This document shows, one piece after another, positions 52,746 through 62,124 of a stretch of DNA of 64,000 nucleotides. The stretch's first letter is position 1; each line of letters opens with the position of its first letter. Where the stretch lies: assembly GCF_003148495.1 (NCBI RefSeq), contig NZ_QGGH01000023.1, positions 1 to 64,000 on the forward strand, given 5' to 3'. Source of the DNA: Mesorhizobium loti. GTDB lineage: Bacteria > Pseudomonadota > Alphaproteobacteria > Rhizobiales > Rhizobiaceae. Below the pieces are notes generated by a model. That model did not search any database, was not told the origin of the DNA, and worked only from the letters and a program-made list of their open reading frames with translations. Made by a program: the position numbers and the translations under genes.

Positions 52746-53392
52746 GTCACCGTTACGATCCGATCCATCGGGATATCGTGCGGTTGCGGATAGATGGTCG
52801 CGATACGCTGCAGCTCATAGCCGACGCCGATGACCAGCGGCTTGAATGGCATGGCGGCCAGTGTGCGGTCGAAGAAGCCGCCACCATAGCCCAGGCGATA
52901 GTTTGACGGATCGATGCCGACGATCGGCGAGATGACGATGTCGGGCAGCACCGGATCGCCCTCGGCGGGGATCGGGATGTTCCAGATGCCTTTTTCCAGC
53001 CGATCTCCGGATTTGTAGGTACGGAAGATCAGCGGTTGCCCTTTCTCCACGACGATAGGCAGCGCTGTGCGGCCACCGCGTTCATTGATGGACGCCATCC
53101 ATGGCCGTAGATCCGGCTCGCCGCGAAACGGCCAGTAAAGGCTGACCATGCGGCCGGCGATCTCGCCGATGATCGCGTCGAGGCCTTCGGCGATGCGTTG
53201 CGACATGACGGTTCGCGCGTCGGCCGAAACGGCAAGACGCGCGGCGATCAGGCGTTCGCGCTCGGCCTTGCGCCAGCGCCTAACATCGGTCCAGTCGCTT
53301 AGAGGCGCACGGAATTCCGGATCGAGTTCATGCATGAAACAGGGCGGCGAAGAATATTGCGCCGGAGCCTCATCGTCATGATCGTCGGCCAT
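52742..53392 (-). CDS. 5-formyltetrahydrofolate cyclo-ligase family protein
   Basis: The 216-residue product has the family order RAERERL-type Lys/Arg start (WRKAERERLIAARLAVS), LYWPFRGEPDLRPW, IFRTYKSGDRLEKGIWNIPI and the nucleotide loop RLGYGGGFFDRTLA. The enzyme turns 5-formyl-THF into 5,10-methenyl-THF with ATP. It has about 25 extra acidic residues at the N-terminus. It overlaps the lrp-type gene tail to tail. Confidence 0.88.
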   Translation of the reverse strand: MADDHDDEAPAQYSSPPCFMHELDPEFRAPLSDWTDVRRWRKAERERLIAARLAVSADARTVMSQRIAEGLDAIIGEIAGRMVSLYWPFRGEPDLRPWMASINERGGRTALPIVVEKGQPLIFRTYKSGDRLEKGIWNIPIPAEGDPVLPDIVISPIVGIDPSNYRLGYGGGFFDRTLAAMPFKPLVIGVGYELQRIATIYPQPHDIPMDRIVTVT

Positions 53393-53558
53393 GCCTCACC
53401 TCATCGCGTGTTCGATGACGCTATACCTCGCGATACGATACAACATGTGCATTCACGACATGGAACGACGAGTCTCAGGCACCGGCGGTCTGTTGCTGCG
53501 TTGCACAAAAGTACCTACATTTGGGGCAGGCAATATTGCCCGTCAGGGGTGAATTGAG

Positions 53559-54824
53559 ATGAACCAGGCCAGCCTTCGTATCGTCGTTGTCGGCGCGGGT
53601 TTCGGTGGTCTCGAATTCACGCGAGCGCTTGGTGGCGCACCGGTGCGCATCACCATGATCGACAAGCGCAACCATCACCTTTTCCAGCCACTGCTCTACC
53701 AGGTGGCGACCACGGCGCTGGCGACGTCCGAGATCGCTTGGCCGGTCCGCCACCTCCTGCGCAAGCGCAAGGATGTGACGACGCTGCTTGCCAATGTTGT
53801 CGGCATCGATCGTGCCGGCAAAAAAGTCCTGCTCGATGACGGTAGCGCGGTCGCTTACGACACGCTGCTGCTCGCCACCGGTGCCCGCCACGCCTATTTC
53901 GGCCATGACGAATGGGAGTCTTTCGCGCCCGGCCTGAAGACGCTGGAGGACGCCACCACGGTTCGGCGGCGCATTCTTTTGGCCTTCGAGCAGGCCGAGC
54001 GAGAAACCGATCCCGCCAAACGCCAGGCGCTGCTGACCATTGCAATCGTCGGCGGCGGGCCGACCGGCGTTGAGCTGGCCGGCACCATCGTCGAGCTCGC
54101 GCACGACACGCTGCACGGCGAGTTTCGCAACATCGACACGCGGCAAACGCGCGTGGTGCTGATCGAAGCCGGTGACCGCATCCTTGCCAATTTCGCACCG
54201 AAACTTTCCGACTATGCCGGCAAAGCGCTCGAGCGGCTGGGCGTAACGATCGAACTCGGCCGGGCTGTTACGCGTTGCGACGCCGAGGGCGTCGTCTTCG
54301 GCGACAAGCAATTGGCGGCGAAGACGATCCTGTGGGCGGCGGGCGTTGCCGCTTCACCAGCCGCCGAATGGCTCGGCGCGGCCGCGGACCGGGCGGGCAG
54401 GGTGCTGGTCGAGCCTGATCTGAGCGTGCCTGGCAGCCCGGAGATTTTCGTCATCGGCGATGCCGCTCATGTCCTGCGGCCTGACGGGCGGCCCGTTCCC
54501 GGCGTAGCACCAGCCGCCAAGCAGCAGGGCCGGCATGTTGCCACCACCTTGAAGGCGCGGCTTGCCGGCGACACCGTCGCGCGGCCGTTCCGCTACCGGC
54601 ATGACGGCGATCTCGCCACGATCGGCAAGCGCGCCGCGGTGATCGATTTCGGCTGGATCAAGCTGACCGGCTGGGCGGCCTGGTGGCTGTGGGGGATTGC
54701 TCACATCTATTTCCTGATCGGCTTTCGCAACCGGCTTGCGGTTTCGTTGAGCTGGCTATGGATCTACGCGACGGGCCAGCGCAGCGCGCGGCTGATCACC
54801 CAGGGCGACGACGACAAGGGCTGA
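53559..54824 (+). CDS. Type II NADH dehydrogenase (NDH-2)
   Basis: The 421-residue product has an FAD-binding start RIVVVGAGFGGLEFTRALGG, an NADH fold TIAIVGGGPTGVELAGTIVE, and IFVIGDAAHV before the quinone site. HHLFQPLLYQVAT and KQQGRHVATTL are NDH-2 signatures. The end has a hydrophobic segment (WAAWWLWGIAHIYFLIGFRN) that anchors it to the inner membrane. It passes electrons to quinone without pumping protons. It is monocistronic. Confidence 0.93.
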   Translation: MNQASLRIVVVGAGFGGLEFTRALGGAPVRITMIDKRNHHLFQPLLYQVATTALATSEIAWPVRHLLRKRKDVTTLLANVVGIDRAGKKVLLDDGSAVAYDTLLLATGARHAYFGHDEWESFAPGLKTLEDATTVRRRILLAFEQAERETDPAKRQALLTIAIVGGGPTGVELAGTIVELAHDTLHGEFRNIDTRQTRVVLIEAGDRILANFAPKLSDYAGKALERLGVTIELGRAVTRCDAEGVVFGDKQLAAKTILWAAGVAASPAAEWLGAAADRAGRVLVEPDLSVPGSPEIFVIGDAAHVLRPDGRPVPGVAPAAKQQGRHVATTLKARLAGDTVARPFRYRHDGDLATIGKRAAVIDFGWIKLTGWAAWWLWGIAHIYFLIGFRNRLAVSLSWLWIYATGQRSARLITQGDDDKG

Positions 54825-54972
54825 TCTTCTTCGGCTGCGTATGTTCATCCGCGCGTCATCTGTTGCTGATCGACTGATGTTTGGCGCGCGCAACTTCTTG
54901 AATGGACTTGGATGAGTTTCAGAGCGAAATTCGCTTTGGGGCAGGGCCTGTTACGTCGTCGAAGGAGAAAAC

Positions 54973-56949
54973 ATGTCGCAACTGCTCCATCCCGTGTCCC
55001 GCCGCGATCTCCTTGCGGGCGCCGCCGCAGGGGCACTGATCATGCTGCATCCGTTCTCCGCCCGCGCTCAAGGTAACCAGGCGCATCTCCGGATCATGGA
55101 AACCACCGACATCCATGTGAACGTGCTGCCTTACGATTATTACGCCGACAAAGCGAACGACTCGATGGGGCTGTCGCGTACGGCTTCCCTGATCGACGCC
55201 GTACGCAAGGAAGCCGTGAATTCCATGCTGATCGACAATGGCGACCTGCTGCAGGGCAACCCGATGGGCGACTACATCGCCTATGAGAAGGGACTGAAGG
55301 ACGGCGACCTGCATCCGATCATGAAAGGCATGAACCTGCTCGGCTACGAGTGCTCGACGCTCGGCAACCACGAATTCAACTACGGCCTGTCATTCCTGGA
55401 CAAGGTGCTGGCCGGCGCTAATTTCCCCTTCGTCTGCGCCAATCTGATCCGCGGCACCGAGCTGGCCGCGAACCCGCGCGACGACAAACTCTACCTCAAG
55501 CCCTATGTCATCCTCGACAAGAAGATCAAGGACGGTTCGGGCGCCGAACTGCCGATCAGGATCGGCATCATCGGCTTCGTGCCGCCGCAGATCATGGTCT
55601 GGGATCTCAAGAACCTCGAAGGCAGCGTCAAGACGCGTGACATCGTCGAGGCGGCCAAGGCCTGGGTGCCGCAGATGAAGGAAGAGGGCGCCGACATCGT
55701 CATCGCGCTCTCGCATTCCGGCATCGACGTGAAGCAGGGCGACATGATGGAGAACGCTTCGTTCTTTGTCGCCGGTGTCGATGGCATCGATGCGGTGTTC
55801 ACCGGTCACCAGCATCTGGTGTTCCCCGGCAAGAAGGACTTCCAGTCGCTTGAAGGTGTCGACACGCAGAAAGGCACGCTGCAGGGCAAACCCGCCGTCA
55901 TGGGTGGATTCTGGGGCTCGCATATGGGGCTGATCGACCTGATGCTGGAACGCGACGGGTCGAAATGGAAGGTCGTTTCAGCCACTTCCGAGGCGCGGCC
56001 GATCTTCGAGCGCGTCGACAACAAGAACAAGCCGACTGTCCCCGACGACAAGCGCATCATCGCGGCACTCGAGCAGGACCACCAGGCGACACTGGCGTAT
56101 GTGCGGCGTCCCGTCGGCAAGACCTCCGCGCCGCTCTATTCCTATTTCGCGCTGGTCGCCGACGATCCGTCGGTGCAGGTCGTTAGCCAGGCGCAGACCT
56201 GGTACCTCAGGGACATTCTCAAGAACACGCAATGGAAGGATGTGCCGCTGCTGTCGGCGGCCGCTCCGTTCAAGGCCGGCGGGCGCAACGGCGCCGACTA
56301 TTATACCGACGTGCCGGCAGGCGATATCGCTATCAAGAACGTTGCCGACCTCTACCTCTATCCCAACACCGTGCGTGCGGTCGAAATCACCGGTGCGCAG
56401 GTCAAGGAATGGCTGGAAATGTCGGCCGGCATCTTCAACCGGATCGAGCCAGGGAAGGCCGATCAGGCCCTGATCAACACCGACTTCCCATCCTACAATT
56501 TCGACGTCATCGACGGCGTCACCTACAGGATAGATCTGTCGCAGCCGCCGAAATACGATGCCAAGGGCGGGCTGGCGAACGCCGGCGCCAACCGTATCGT
56601 CGACCTGAGTTTCGATGGAAAACCAATTGATCCCAAACAAAAATTCGTCGTTGCGACCAACAATTACCGAGCCGGCGGCGGCGGCAATTTCCCCGACATC
56701 AATGCCTCGAAGATCATCTACGAAGCGCCGGACACCAATCGCGACGTCATCGTTCGCTACATCGTCAGCGAGGGCACGATCAACCCGTCGGCGGACGGCA
56801 ACTGGTCGTTCGCACCATTGCCTGGAACCAGCGCCGTGTTCGAAACCGGCGCCAGGGCGAAGGATTTCATTGCCGAGGTGAAGTTGCTGAAGATCGAGCC
56901 GGCGGGTGAGGGCGAAGCAGGATTCGCGAAATACCGCATCCTGCTTTGA
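54973..56949 (+). CDS. cpdB: Tat-exported 2',3'-cyclic-nucleotide 2'-phosphodiesterase/3'-nucleotidase
   Basis: The 658-residue product has a Tat-like signal: SRRDLLAGAAAGALIMLHPF, cut near ARA-QG. The metallophosphatase half shows ETTDIHVNVLPYDYYADK, LIDNGDLLQGNPMGDY, STLGNHEFNYG, ALSHSGID and FTGHQH. The 5'-nucleotidase C-terminal domain follows with VATNNYRAGGGGNFPD. It frees nucleosides and phosphate from 2',3'-cyclic nucleotides in the periplasm. AAGGAG lies 5 bp before the ATG. Confidence 0.92.
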   Translation: MSQLLHPVSRRDLLAGAAAGALIMLHPFSARAQGNQAHLRIMETTDIHVNVLPYDYYADKANDSMGLSRTASLIDAVRKEAVNSMLIDNGDLLQGNPMGDYIAYEKGLKDGDLHPIMKGMNLLGYECSTLGNHEFNYGLSFLDKVLAGANFPFVCANLIRGTELAANPRDDKLYLKPYVILDKKIKDGSGAELPIRIGIIGFVPPQIMVWDLKNLEGSVKTRDIVEAAKAWVPQMKEEGADIVIALSHSGIDVKQGDMMENASFFVAGVDGIDAVFTGHQHLVFPGKKDFQSLEGVDTQKGTLQGKPAVMGGFWGSHMGLIDLMLERDGSKWKVVSATSEARPIFERVDNKNKPTVPDDKRIIAALEQDHQATLAYVRRPVGKTSAPLYSYFALVADDPSVQVVSQAQTWYLRDILKNTQWKDVPLLSAAAPFKAGGRNGADYYTDVPAGDIAIKNVADLYLYPNTVRAVEITGAQVKEWLEMSAGIFNRIEPGKADQALINTDFPSYNFDVIDGVTYRIDLSQPPKYDAKGGLANAGANRIVDLSFDGKPIDPKQKFVVATNNYRAGGGGNFPDINASKIIYEAPDTNRDVIVRYIVSEGTINPSADGNWSFAPLPGTSAVFETGARAKDFIAEVKLLKIEPAGEGEAGFAKYRILL

Positions 56950-56985
56950 AGGGTGGTTCGGTTCGGGTCGGCTCGAATCCAGGCC

Positions 56986-57984
56986 CTATGGCGTGGATTC
57001 AGCCGGCGGCGCGAACCGCTCCTTGATGTCAGGCATGATGAGATCCAGCGCATCCGTGGAAATGCCGCCGGAATAGCCGTTCGGCAGCTGCTTGATCAGT
57101 TCGGGATCGTCGAGCCCTTGCGAAAAGTCGCCGCCGGAATAAGGGCCGCGCAGGTAGACGCGGCTATCGACGCCTTGCATGCGATCGAGAAACCGGTTTG
57201 GCCAACCCCACATCCATTTTGCGATGTTGACGGGGATGAGCAAGGTGCCATTGCGGCAGGCATCTGGAACGTAGCCGCTCCAGCCAATCGCGGCATAGCG
57301 CAGGATGCATTGCGTCAGCGACGCGCGGCTTAGCGTATGCATGTCCGGTAGCGCGGCCTTGACCGCGGCAACCGGATTGTCGCCGCCATAGACCGACAGA
57401 TAGAAGCGTTCGGCAGGCGACAGCGTGGCGAGCCGTGCGGCCAGCTTTTCGCCTTCGCCCGGGTCGTTGCTCTTGACGTTGATGTTGAAGCGGTGGGCCG
57501 GGAAATGCGACAGAACCTCATCCAGCGATGGCATCATGCCGATACCCGTCCCGCGAAAGGGAAAACTCTTGCCGCCATCCGCGGTGTAGCCATAGCCGAC
57601 ATCGAGCGTCTTCAACTCGGCCATGGAATGGTTGCGTGTTTCTCCCTTGCCTTCCGTGCGACAATCCAGCGTCCAGTCGTGGAAGACGGCGAACTTGCCG
57701 TCCGTCGTCGGGTGGACATCCAGTTCAAGCGCGTCAGCGCCCAGCGCGAAGGCGGCCTCCATCGAGGGGATCGTGTTTTCGAGGTAGGCATGGCGCGGCG
57801 GCAACATGCGACTGGCCGTGCAAGTCTCACCCGTTATACCTTCACGTGCGTAGTCCTGAGCAAGGCCGCGATGGGCGAGCACCTCCGGGCTGCCGGCGCG
57901 GCTCGACAACAGAGAGGTGTTGTTGAGCCGGATGCCCGCCGCAGCGACAACAATGACGCCGAAGAAGATCGTCCGTTTGCGCAT
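56986..57984 (-). CDS. Exported glycerophosphodiester phosphodiesterase
   Basis: The 332-residue product has an N-terminal hydrophobic signal or anchor (RTIFFGVIVVAAAGIRLNNT). The GDPD core shows VLAHRGLAQDY, ENTIPSMEAAFALGADALEL, DVHPTTDGKFAVFHDWTLD and FNINVKSND, giving the His, Glu, Asp and His residues of the catalytic site. It releases glycerol-3-phosphate from phospholipid head groups outside the cytosol. It converges on cpdB, which shares a phosphate-scavenging theme. Confidence 0.87.
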   Translation of the reverse strand: MRKRTIFFGVIVVAAAGIRLNNTSLLSSRAGSPEVLAHRGLAQDYAREGITGETCTASRMLPPRHAYLENTIPSMEAAFALGADALELDVHPTTDGKFAVFHDWTLDCRTEGKGETRNHSMAELKTLDVGYGYTADGGKSFPFRGTGIGMMPSLDEVLSHFPAHRFNINVKSNDPGEGEKLAARLATLSPAERFYLSVYGGDNPVAAVKAALPDMHTLSRASLTQCILRYAAIGWSGYVPDACRNGTLLIPVNIAKWMWGWPNRFLDRMQGVDSRVYLRGPYSGGDFSQGLDDPELIKQLPNGYSGGISTDALDLIMPDIKERFAPPAESTP

Positions 57985-58121
57985 CAGGTGATTTCCGATT
58001 CGTCCGTCCTGCGCGGCATCCTGCTTCGCGATTGGACTTTTTGACGGCGACCGAGCGACGATATCGAGATCATGCTCGACATCGCCTGGTCAGCGGCAAT
58101 GAATCGAAGAGCGTTCTCGAC

Positions 58122-59378
58122 TTACGCCTTGTAGACCACCTGGCGCACGTCGATGTAGCTGGCGCGGAATCCGGCCTCGCAATAGTGCAGGTAGAACTCC
58201 CAGAGCTTCTTGAAGCGGTCGTCGAAGCCGAGCGGGACGATCTTCTCCCATGACGCCCAGAACCGGTGGCGCCATTCGGCGAGCGTACGCGCGTAATCGT
58301 CCGGAAACACGCGCTCGCGCAGATGGGCAAGGCCGTGATCCTTGCCGAGTGCTTTCAGGATCGACGGCGTCGGCAGCATGCCGCCCGGGAAAACGTAGCG
58401 CTGGATGAAATCGGGCCTTGCGCGATACGTATCGTAGGCGGCTTCGTTGATGGTGATGATCTGCAGGCCGGCGGTGCCGCCGGGCCTCAGGCAGGCCTTC
58501 ATCTTGCCGAAAAACACAGGCCAGTATTTCTCGCCGACCGCCTCGAACATCTCGATCGAGGCGATGCGGTCATAGGTGCCGGTTTCGTCGCGATAGTCCT
58601 GCAGCTTGATGTCGACCTTGTCGGCAAGCCCGGCCTTGGCGATACGCGCCTTGGCGAAATCGTGCTGCTCGCGGCTGATCGTCAGCCCGGTCACCCGGCA
58701 GCCGATCTCGCGTGCTGCGAATTCGGCGAAGCCGCCCCAGCCACAGCCGATTTCCAGCACGTGGTCCTTCGGACCTATCCCTGTATCCTTCGCCAACGCA
58801 CGATATTTGGCGGCTTGCGCGCTTTCCAGGTCGTTGGCACCTGTCGTGTAGAGCGCCGAAGAATAGGTCATGCTCGGATCGAGCCATTCCTTGTAGAAGG
58901 CGTTACCGAGGTCGTAATGCGCCGAGATGTTGCGCTTCGAGCCGGTGCGCGTGTTCTGGTTGAACCAGTGGCGAATGCGCTGGACGGTATTGATCAGCCA
59001 GCTGGTGCCGCCCGCGATACGCTCGCCGACGACCGAATTGACCACGAACAGCTCCAGGAAGCTGGTCACGTCGGGGCTGTCCCAATCGCCGTCCATGTAG
59101 GATTCGGCAACGCCGATCGTGCCGCCAGAAAAGGCGCGGCCCGGCAAGCGCCAGTTCTTGAGCACCAGTTCGGCGTCCGGGCCGGGTCCCTTGCCGCCGA
59201 CGAGGACGGCGCGCCCGTCCGGCATCCTGACCTTGAGCGACCCGCGTGGCAGGTTCATCGCCGCTGACAGCACCATGCGGGCCTTGGCCGGCAGGCCCTT
59301 GACGATCTCGGCAAAATTGAATTCGTCCAGCCTGACCGCGTCGCTCAATGCTGCGCCAAAATGTTCCTTGTGTGCCAT
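58122..59378 (-). CDS. cfa: Cyclopropane-fatty-acyl-phospholipid synthase
   Basis: From MAHKEHFGAALSDAVRLDEF the product is 418 residues; the longer reading from 59441 adds 21 residues without family match. Features are SGGTIGVAESYMDGDWDSPD, ISAHYDLGNAFYKEWLDPSM, SAM site VLEIGCGWGGFAEFAAREIG and GGMLPTPSILKALGKDHGL. It methylenates unsaturated phospholipid chains at the membrane, giving acid and stress tolerance. Rhizobia often carry two cfa copies. It is 137 bp downstream of, and co-directional with, the GDPD gene. Confidence 0.93.
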   Translation of the reverse strand: MAHKEHFGAALSDAVRLDEFNFAEIVKGLPAKARMVLSAAMNLPRGSLKVRMPDGRAVLVGGKGPGPDAELVLKNWRLPGRAFSGGTIGVAESYMDGDWDSPDVTSFLELFVVNSVVGERIAGGTSWLINTVQRIRHWFNQNTRTGSKRNISAHYDLGNAFYKEWLDPSMTYSSALYTTGANDLESAQAAKYRALAKDTGIGPKDHVLEIGCGWGGFAEFAAREIGCRVTGLTISREQHDFAKARIAKAGLADKVDIKLQDYRDETGTYDRIASIEMFEAVGEKYWPVFFGKMKACLRPGGTAGLQIITINEAAYDTYRARPDFIQRYVFPGGMLPTPSILKALGKDHGLAHLRERVFPDDYARTLAEWRHRFWASWEKIVPLGFDDRFKKLWEFYLHYCEAGFRASYIDVRQVVYKA

Positions 59379-59728
59379 CTCACGCCCCTGGATTTCCGCG
59401 GTGTCGGCGCAAATTGCCGGGCCGCGGTTCTCTTGGATCATTCGCCGGGTTCGAACGCCTTTGCCTCATCACGGGTGCTGACCGGCTGAGTGAAGGGCGG
59501 GCTCGAACGAAAAGCGCGCGCTCCTTTTCCCCTGAGCTTCAGCACTTCCCAGTGAATCCCTGCGACAATCTTCCACGTCATGAGGGGGGACTTCAAGAGG
59601 CAGGCTGCAAACGGGGCTGTGCCAAGCGGGGTCGCTCTCGCTGGCGTGGATCTGCCTTTTACACAGCAAGGGCCGAACGCGCCAAAAACGCCTATGGCTG
59701 CTCCCTTGCTTGTGCGATAGATTTAGCC
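59379..59728. other. 350-base region with no supported gene, between cfa and the small membrane protein
   Basis: Open frames on both strands here have no ribosome binding site or family motif. It must hold the leftward cfa promoter and the rightward promoter of the small membrane gene. I see no clear repeat. Confidence 0.55.
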
Positions 59729-59857
59729 ATGCGTTATGTAGTCGTCATTGCCGCCATCACGTTTTTCCTGATCTGGGACGGCCTATACAATCAGGGCCGG
59801 TATCTGGACTCCACGGTGAGGGGTGTCTCGCACGTCGTGCGATCCGTCACCGGCTAG
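59729..59857 (+). CDS. 42-residue single-pass membrane protein
   Basis: From the ATG at 59729 it reads MRYVVVIAAITFFLIWDGLY, then NQGRYLDSTVRGVSHVVRSV and TG. Residues 3-19 form one transmembrane helix, with a charged periplasmic or cytoplasmic end. The frame is open for 128 codons upstream, but that part is unlike a protein and the hydrophobic start fits a short protein. There is no good ribosome binding site. Similar 40-residue proteins are common in rhizobial genomes by memory; function unknown. Confidence 0.55.
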   Translation: MRYVVVIAAITFFLIWDGLYNQGRYLDSTVRGVSHVVRSVTG

Positions 59858-59955
59858 CGTCCATTCGAACGACTGGCAGCCGCGACATCCTTGTCGATTG
59901 ACGCCACCGTCCTGCCGTCACAAAAGACCCCAGCATTTTGATCGAGGAGGCGGGG

Positions 59956-60246
59956 TTGATCCGACATATCGTTTTCTTCAGCGCGCGGCGTAAAGAGGAT
60001 GTCGAGGCCGTGCGCACCGGTCTGTTGGCGCTCGGCAACATCCCCCATTCCAGCCTTTTCGAGGTCACCTTGAACACCAAGGTCGATCCGCTGTCGGACG
60101 AGGTCGACGTGGTCGTCTATGCGGAATTCGCCGATGACGCCGCGCTGGCCGCCTACAAGGCGCACCCCCTCTACGCGCAGACCACCAGCAAGGTCAAACC
60201 GATGCGCGAACTGCGTTATTCCGCCGATGTCGTGGCCAGCGGCTGA
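59956..60246 (+). CDS. Dabb (stress-responsive alpha/beta barrel) domain protein
   Basis: The TTG at 59956 has GAGGAGG five bases upstream and gives 96 residues, starting MIRHIVFFSARRKEDVEAVR; a TTG at 59938 adds six. The LIRHIVFFxxR start, EVDVVVYAEFADDAALAAYK and HPLYAQTTSKVKPM match the Dabb ferredoxin-like fold, usually a small dimer. Catalytic role unknown in bacteria. Confidence 0.85.
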   Translation: MIRHIVFFSARRKEDVEAVRTGLLALGNIPHSSLFEVTLNTKVDPLSDEVDVVVYAEFADDAALAAYKAHPLYAQTTSKVKPMRELRYSADVVASG

Positions 60247-60363
60247 TCGAGGCCACGCTCCCGACGGTGTCTTTTTCGACTGCCCGTGAAATAGCTTGGT
60301 GGACCGGTCGGGATTGCGATCATGTCTTGAACCGGTTTGCGGAATGATGCACATCGCGCCTGC

Positions 60364-61254
60364 ATGACCCGAACCACTGCCATTGGCACTCATCCTCTCG
60401 ATCATCTGGTGCTGCCGACGCAGAGCCTTGAGGTGGCGCGAGCCCGGCTCACCGCGCTTGGCTTCGTCGTTGCCCCGACCGGCATCCATCCCTTCGGAAC
60501 CGAAAACTGCTGTGTGTTCCTCGCCGATGGCGCCTATCTGGAGCCGCTGGCGATCGGTGATGAACGGGCCGCGACGCAGGCCATTGCAAAGGGCAATGTG
60601 TTCGTCACGCGCGACCGCATCTATCGCGAGAGCAACGGCGATGAGGGCTTTTCGGCGATGGTCCTTGCAACCGGCAACGTCGACGCCGACCATGCGCGCT
60701 ACCTCGAAGCAGGCATCTCGGCGGGCGACATGCTGAGCTTCTCGCGCGCCTTCACGGACACGGCGGGCAAAAGCGACATCGCATCGTTCAAGCTCGCCTT
60801 CGCGGCCGGGGCCGGGGCCACGGACGCCTTCCTGTTTGCCTGCGAGCGGGTCAACGCGCCTGATGTGGACCGCGCGGCTTTGCAGGCCCACGCCAACGGC
60901 GCCACCGGAATTGTCGAGATCGTTGCGGTCAGCGATGCGCCTGGAGTACAGCGTCGGCTGATTTCCGTGGCGGTGGACGCTCCGACCGCCAATGGGCATG
61001 GCGGCACGTTTCACTTGCCGAATGCAGATTTGACCGTGCTTGACCGCGCGTCTTTCACCGCGCGCTTTGGCCTGCCGGCTGGCGCGCCGACGGACCTTCG
61101 CTTCGCCGCTGTGGTCTTTTCGGTCCGGTGCGCCGATGTCACATCGAGGCTGCTTGCAGCCAATTCCATCCAACACGATATAGCGGGCAATGATATTGTC
61201 GTGCAGCCTGCGCCTGGACAGGGCGCGGCTTTCATTTTCCGGGAGATCCCATGA
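60364..61254 (+). CDS. Glyoxalase-like VOC superfamily protein
   Basis: From MTRTTAIGTHPLDHLVLPTQ the product is 296 residues; a start at 60337 adds nine. LDHLVLPTQSLEVARARLTA and GIHPFGTENCCVFLADGAYL are typical of the Glyoxalase_3 type, with the metal His in the first motif and an acid in YLEPLAIGDE. The chain has two VOC modules, the second degenerate. Substrate unknown. Its stop overlaps kdsA by four bases (ATGA), a coupling seen in other rhizobia. Confidence 0.85.
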   Translation: MTRTTAIGTHPLDHLVLPTQSLEVARARLTALGFVVAPTGIHPFGTENCCVFLADGAYLEPLAIGDERAATQAIAKGNVFVTRDRIYRESNGDEGFSAMVLATGNVDADHARYLEAGISAGDMLSFSRAFTDTAGKSDIASFKLAFAAGAGATDAFLFACERVNAPDVDRAALQAHANGATGIVEIVAVSDAPGVQRRLISVAVDAPTANGHGGTFHLPNADLTVLDRASFTARFGLPAGAPTDLRFAAVVFSVRCADVTSRLLAANSIQHDIAGNDIVVQPAPGQGAAFIFREIP

Positions 61255-62096
61255 GCAAGCCGCAAGCGCCCAATTCGTCGGTAACCGTCGGCAATGTCGT
61301 CTTCGACAACAATGCGGCGCTGTCGCTGATCGCCGGCCCTTGCCAGTTTGAATCGCGCCAGCATGCCTTCGACATGGCCGGCGCGCTGAAGGAACTGACC
61401 GGCAAGCTCGGCATAGGCCTCGTCTACAAGACCAGCTACGACAAGGCCAACCGCACCTCACTGTCCGCGACCCGGGGTGCCGGCATGGACGCAGCCCTTC
61501 CCGTCTTCGACGAACTGCGCAAGGAATTTTCACTCCCCGTGCTGACCGATGTCCACACCGAGGAGCAGTGCGCCATCGTCGCGCCGCATGTGGACGTCCT
61601 GCAGATTCCGGCTTTCCTGTCGCGCCAGACCGACATGCTGGTCGCCGCCGCCAAAACCGGCAAGGTGATCAACGTGAAGAAGGGACAATTCCTCGCCCCT
61701 TGGGACATGAAGAACGTCGTCGCCAAGATTACCGGCTCCGGCAACGCCAATGTGCTGACCACCGAGCGCGGCGCGTCCTTTGGCTACAACACACTGGTGT
61801 CCGACATGCGTGCTCTGCCCATCATGGCCGAGATCGGCGCGCCGGTGATCTTCGACGCCACGCACTCGGTGCAGCAGCCGGGCGGGCAGGGCGGATCCTC
61901 GGGTGGTGAACGCCGCTTTGTCGAGACGCTGGCCCGCGCGGCTGTCGCCGTCGGCGTTGCCGGCGTGTTCATCGAGACCCATCAGGATCCCGACAACTCG
62001 ACCTCTTCCGACGGCCCGAACATGCTGCCGTTGAAGGACATGCCGGCCCTGCTTGAGCGGCTGATGGCATTCGACCGCATCGCCAAGGGCCTCTGA
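61251..62096 (+). CDS. kdsA: 3-deoxy-8-phosphooctulonate (KDO-8-P) synthase
   Basis: The 281-residue product contains SLIAGPCQFESRQHAFDMAG, GLVYKTSYDKANRTS, DVLQIPAFLSRQTDMLVAAA, NVKKGQFLAPWDMKNVVAKI and IFDATHSVQQPGGQGG. It condenses arabinose-5-phosphate and phosphoenolpyruvate in the KDO branch of lipopolysaccharide synthesis. The residue after NVKKGQFL and the early Cys in AGPCQFE suggest the metal-dependent class. The start overlaps the VOC gene. Confidence 0.96.
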   Translation: MSKPQAPNSSVTVGNVVFDNNAALSLIAGPCQFESRQHAFDMAGALKELTGKLGIGLVYKTSYDKANRTSLSATRGAGMDAALPVFDELRKEFSLPVLTDVHTEEQCAIVAPHVDVLQIPAFLSRQTDMLVAAAKTGKVINVKKGQFLAPWDMKNVVAKITGSGNANVLTTERGASFGYNTLVSDMRALPIMAEIGAPVIFDATHSVQQPGGQGGSSGGERRFVETLARAAVAVGVAGVFIETHQDPDNSTSSDGPNMLPLKDMPALLERLMAFDRIAKGL

Positions 62097-62124
62097 AACG
62101 TCCGAGGATACTTCCGGCATCGCA

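Noticed and set aside
53393..53558. 6S RNA (ssrS) next to the 5-FCL gene
   Set aside because: The association is known in other bacteria, but the 166-base upstream region shows no long bulged hairpin, and the gene context differs.
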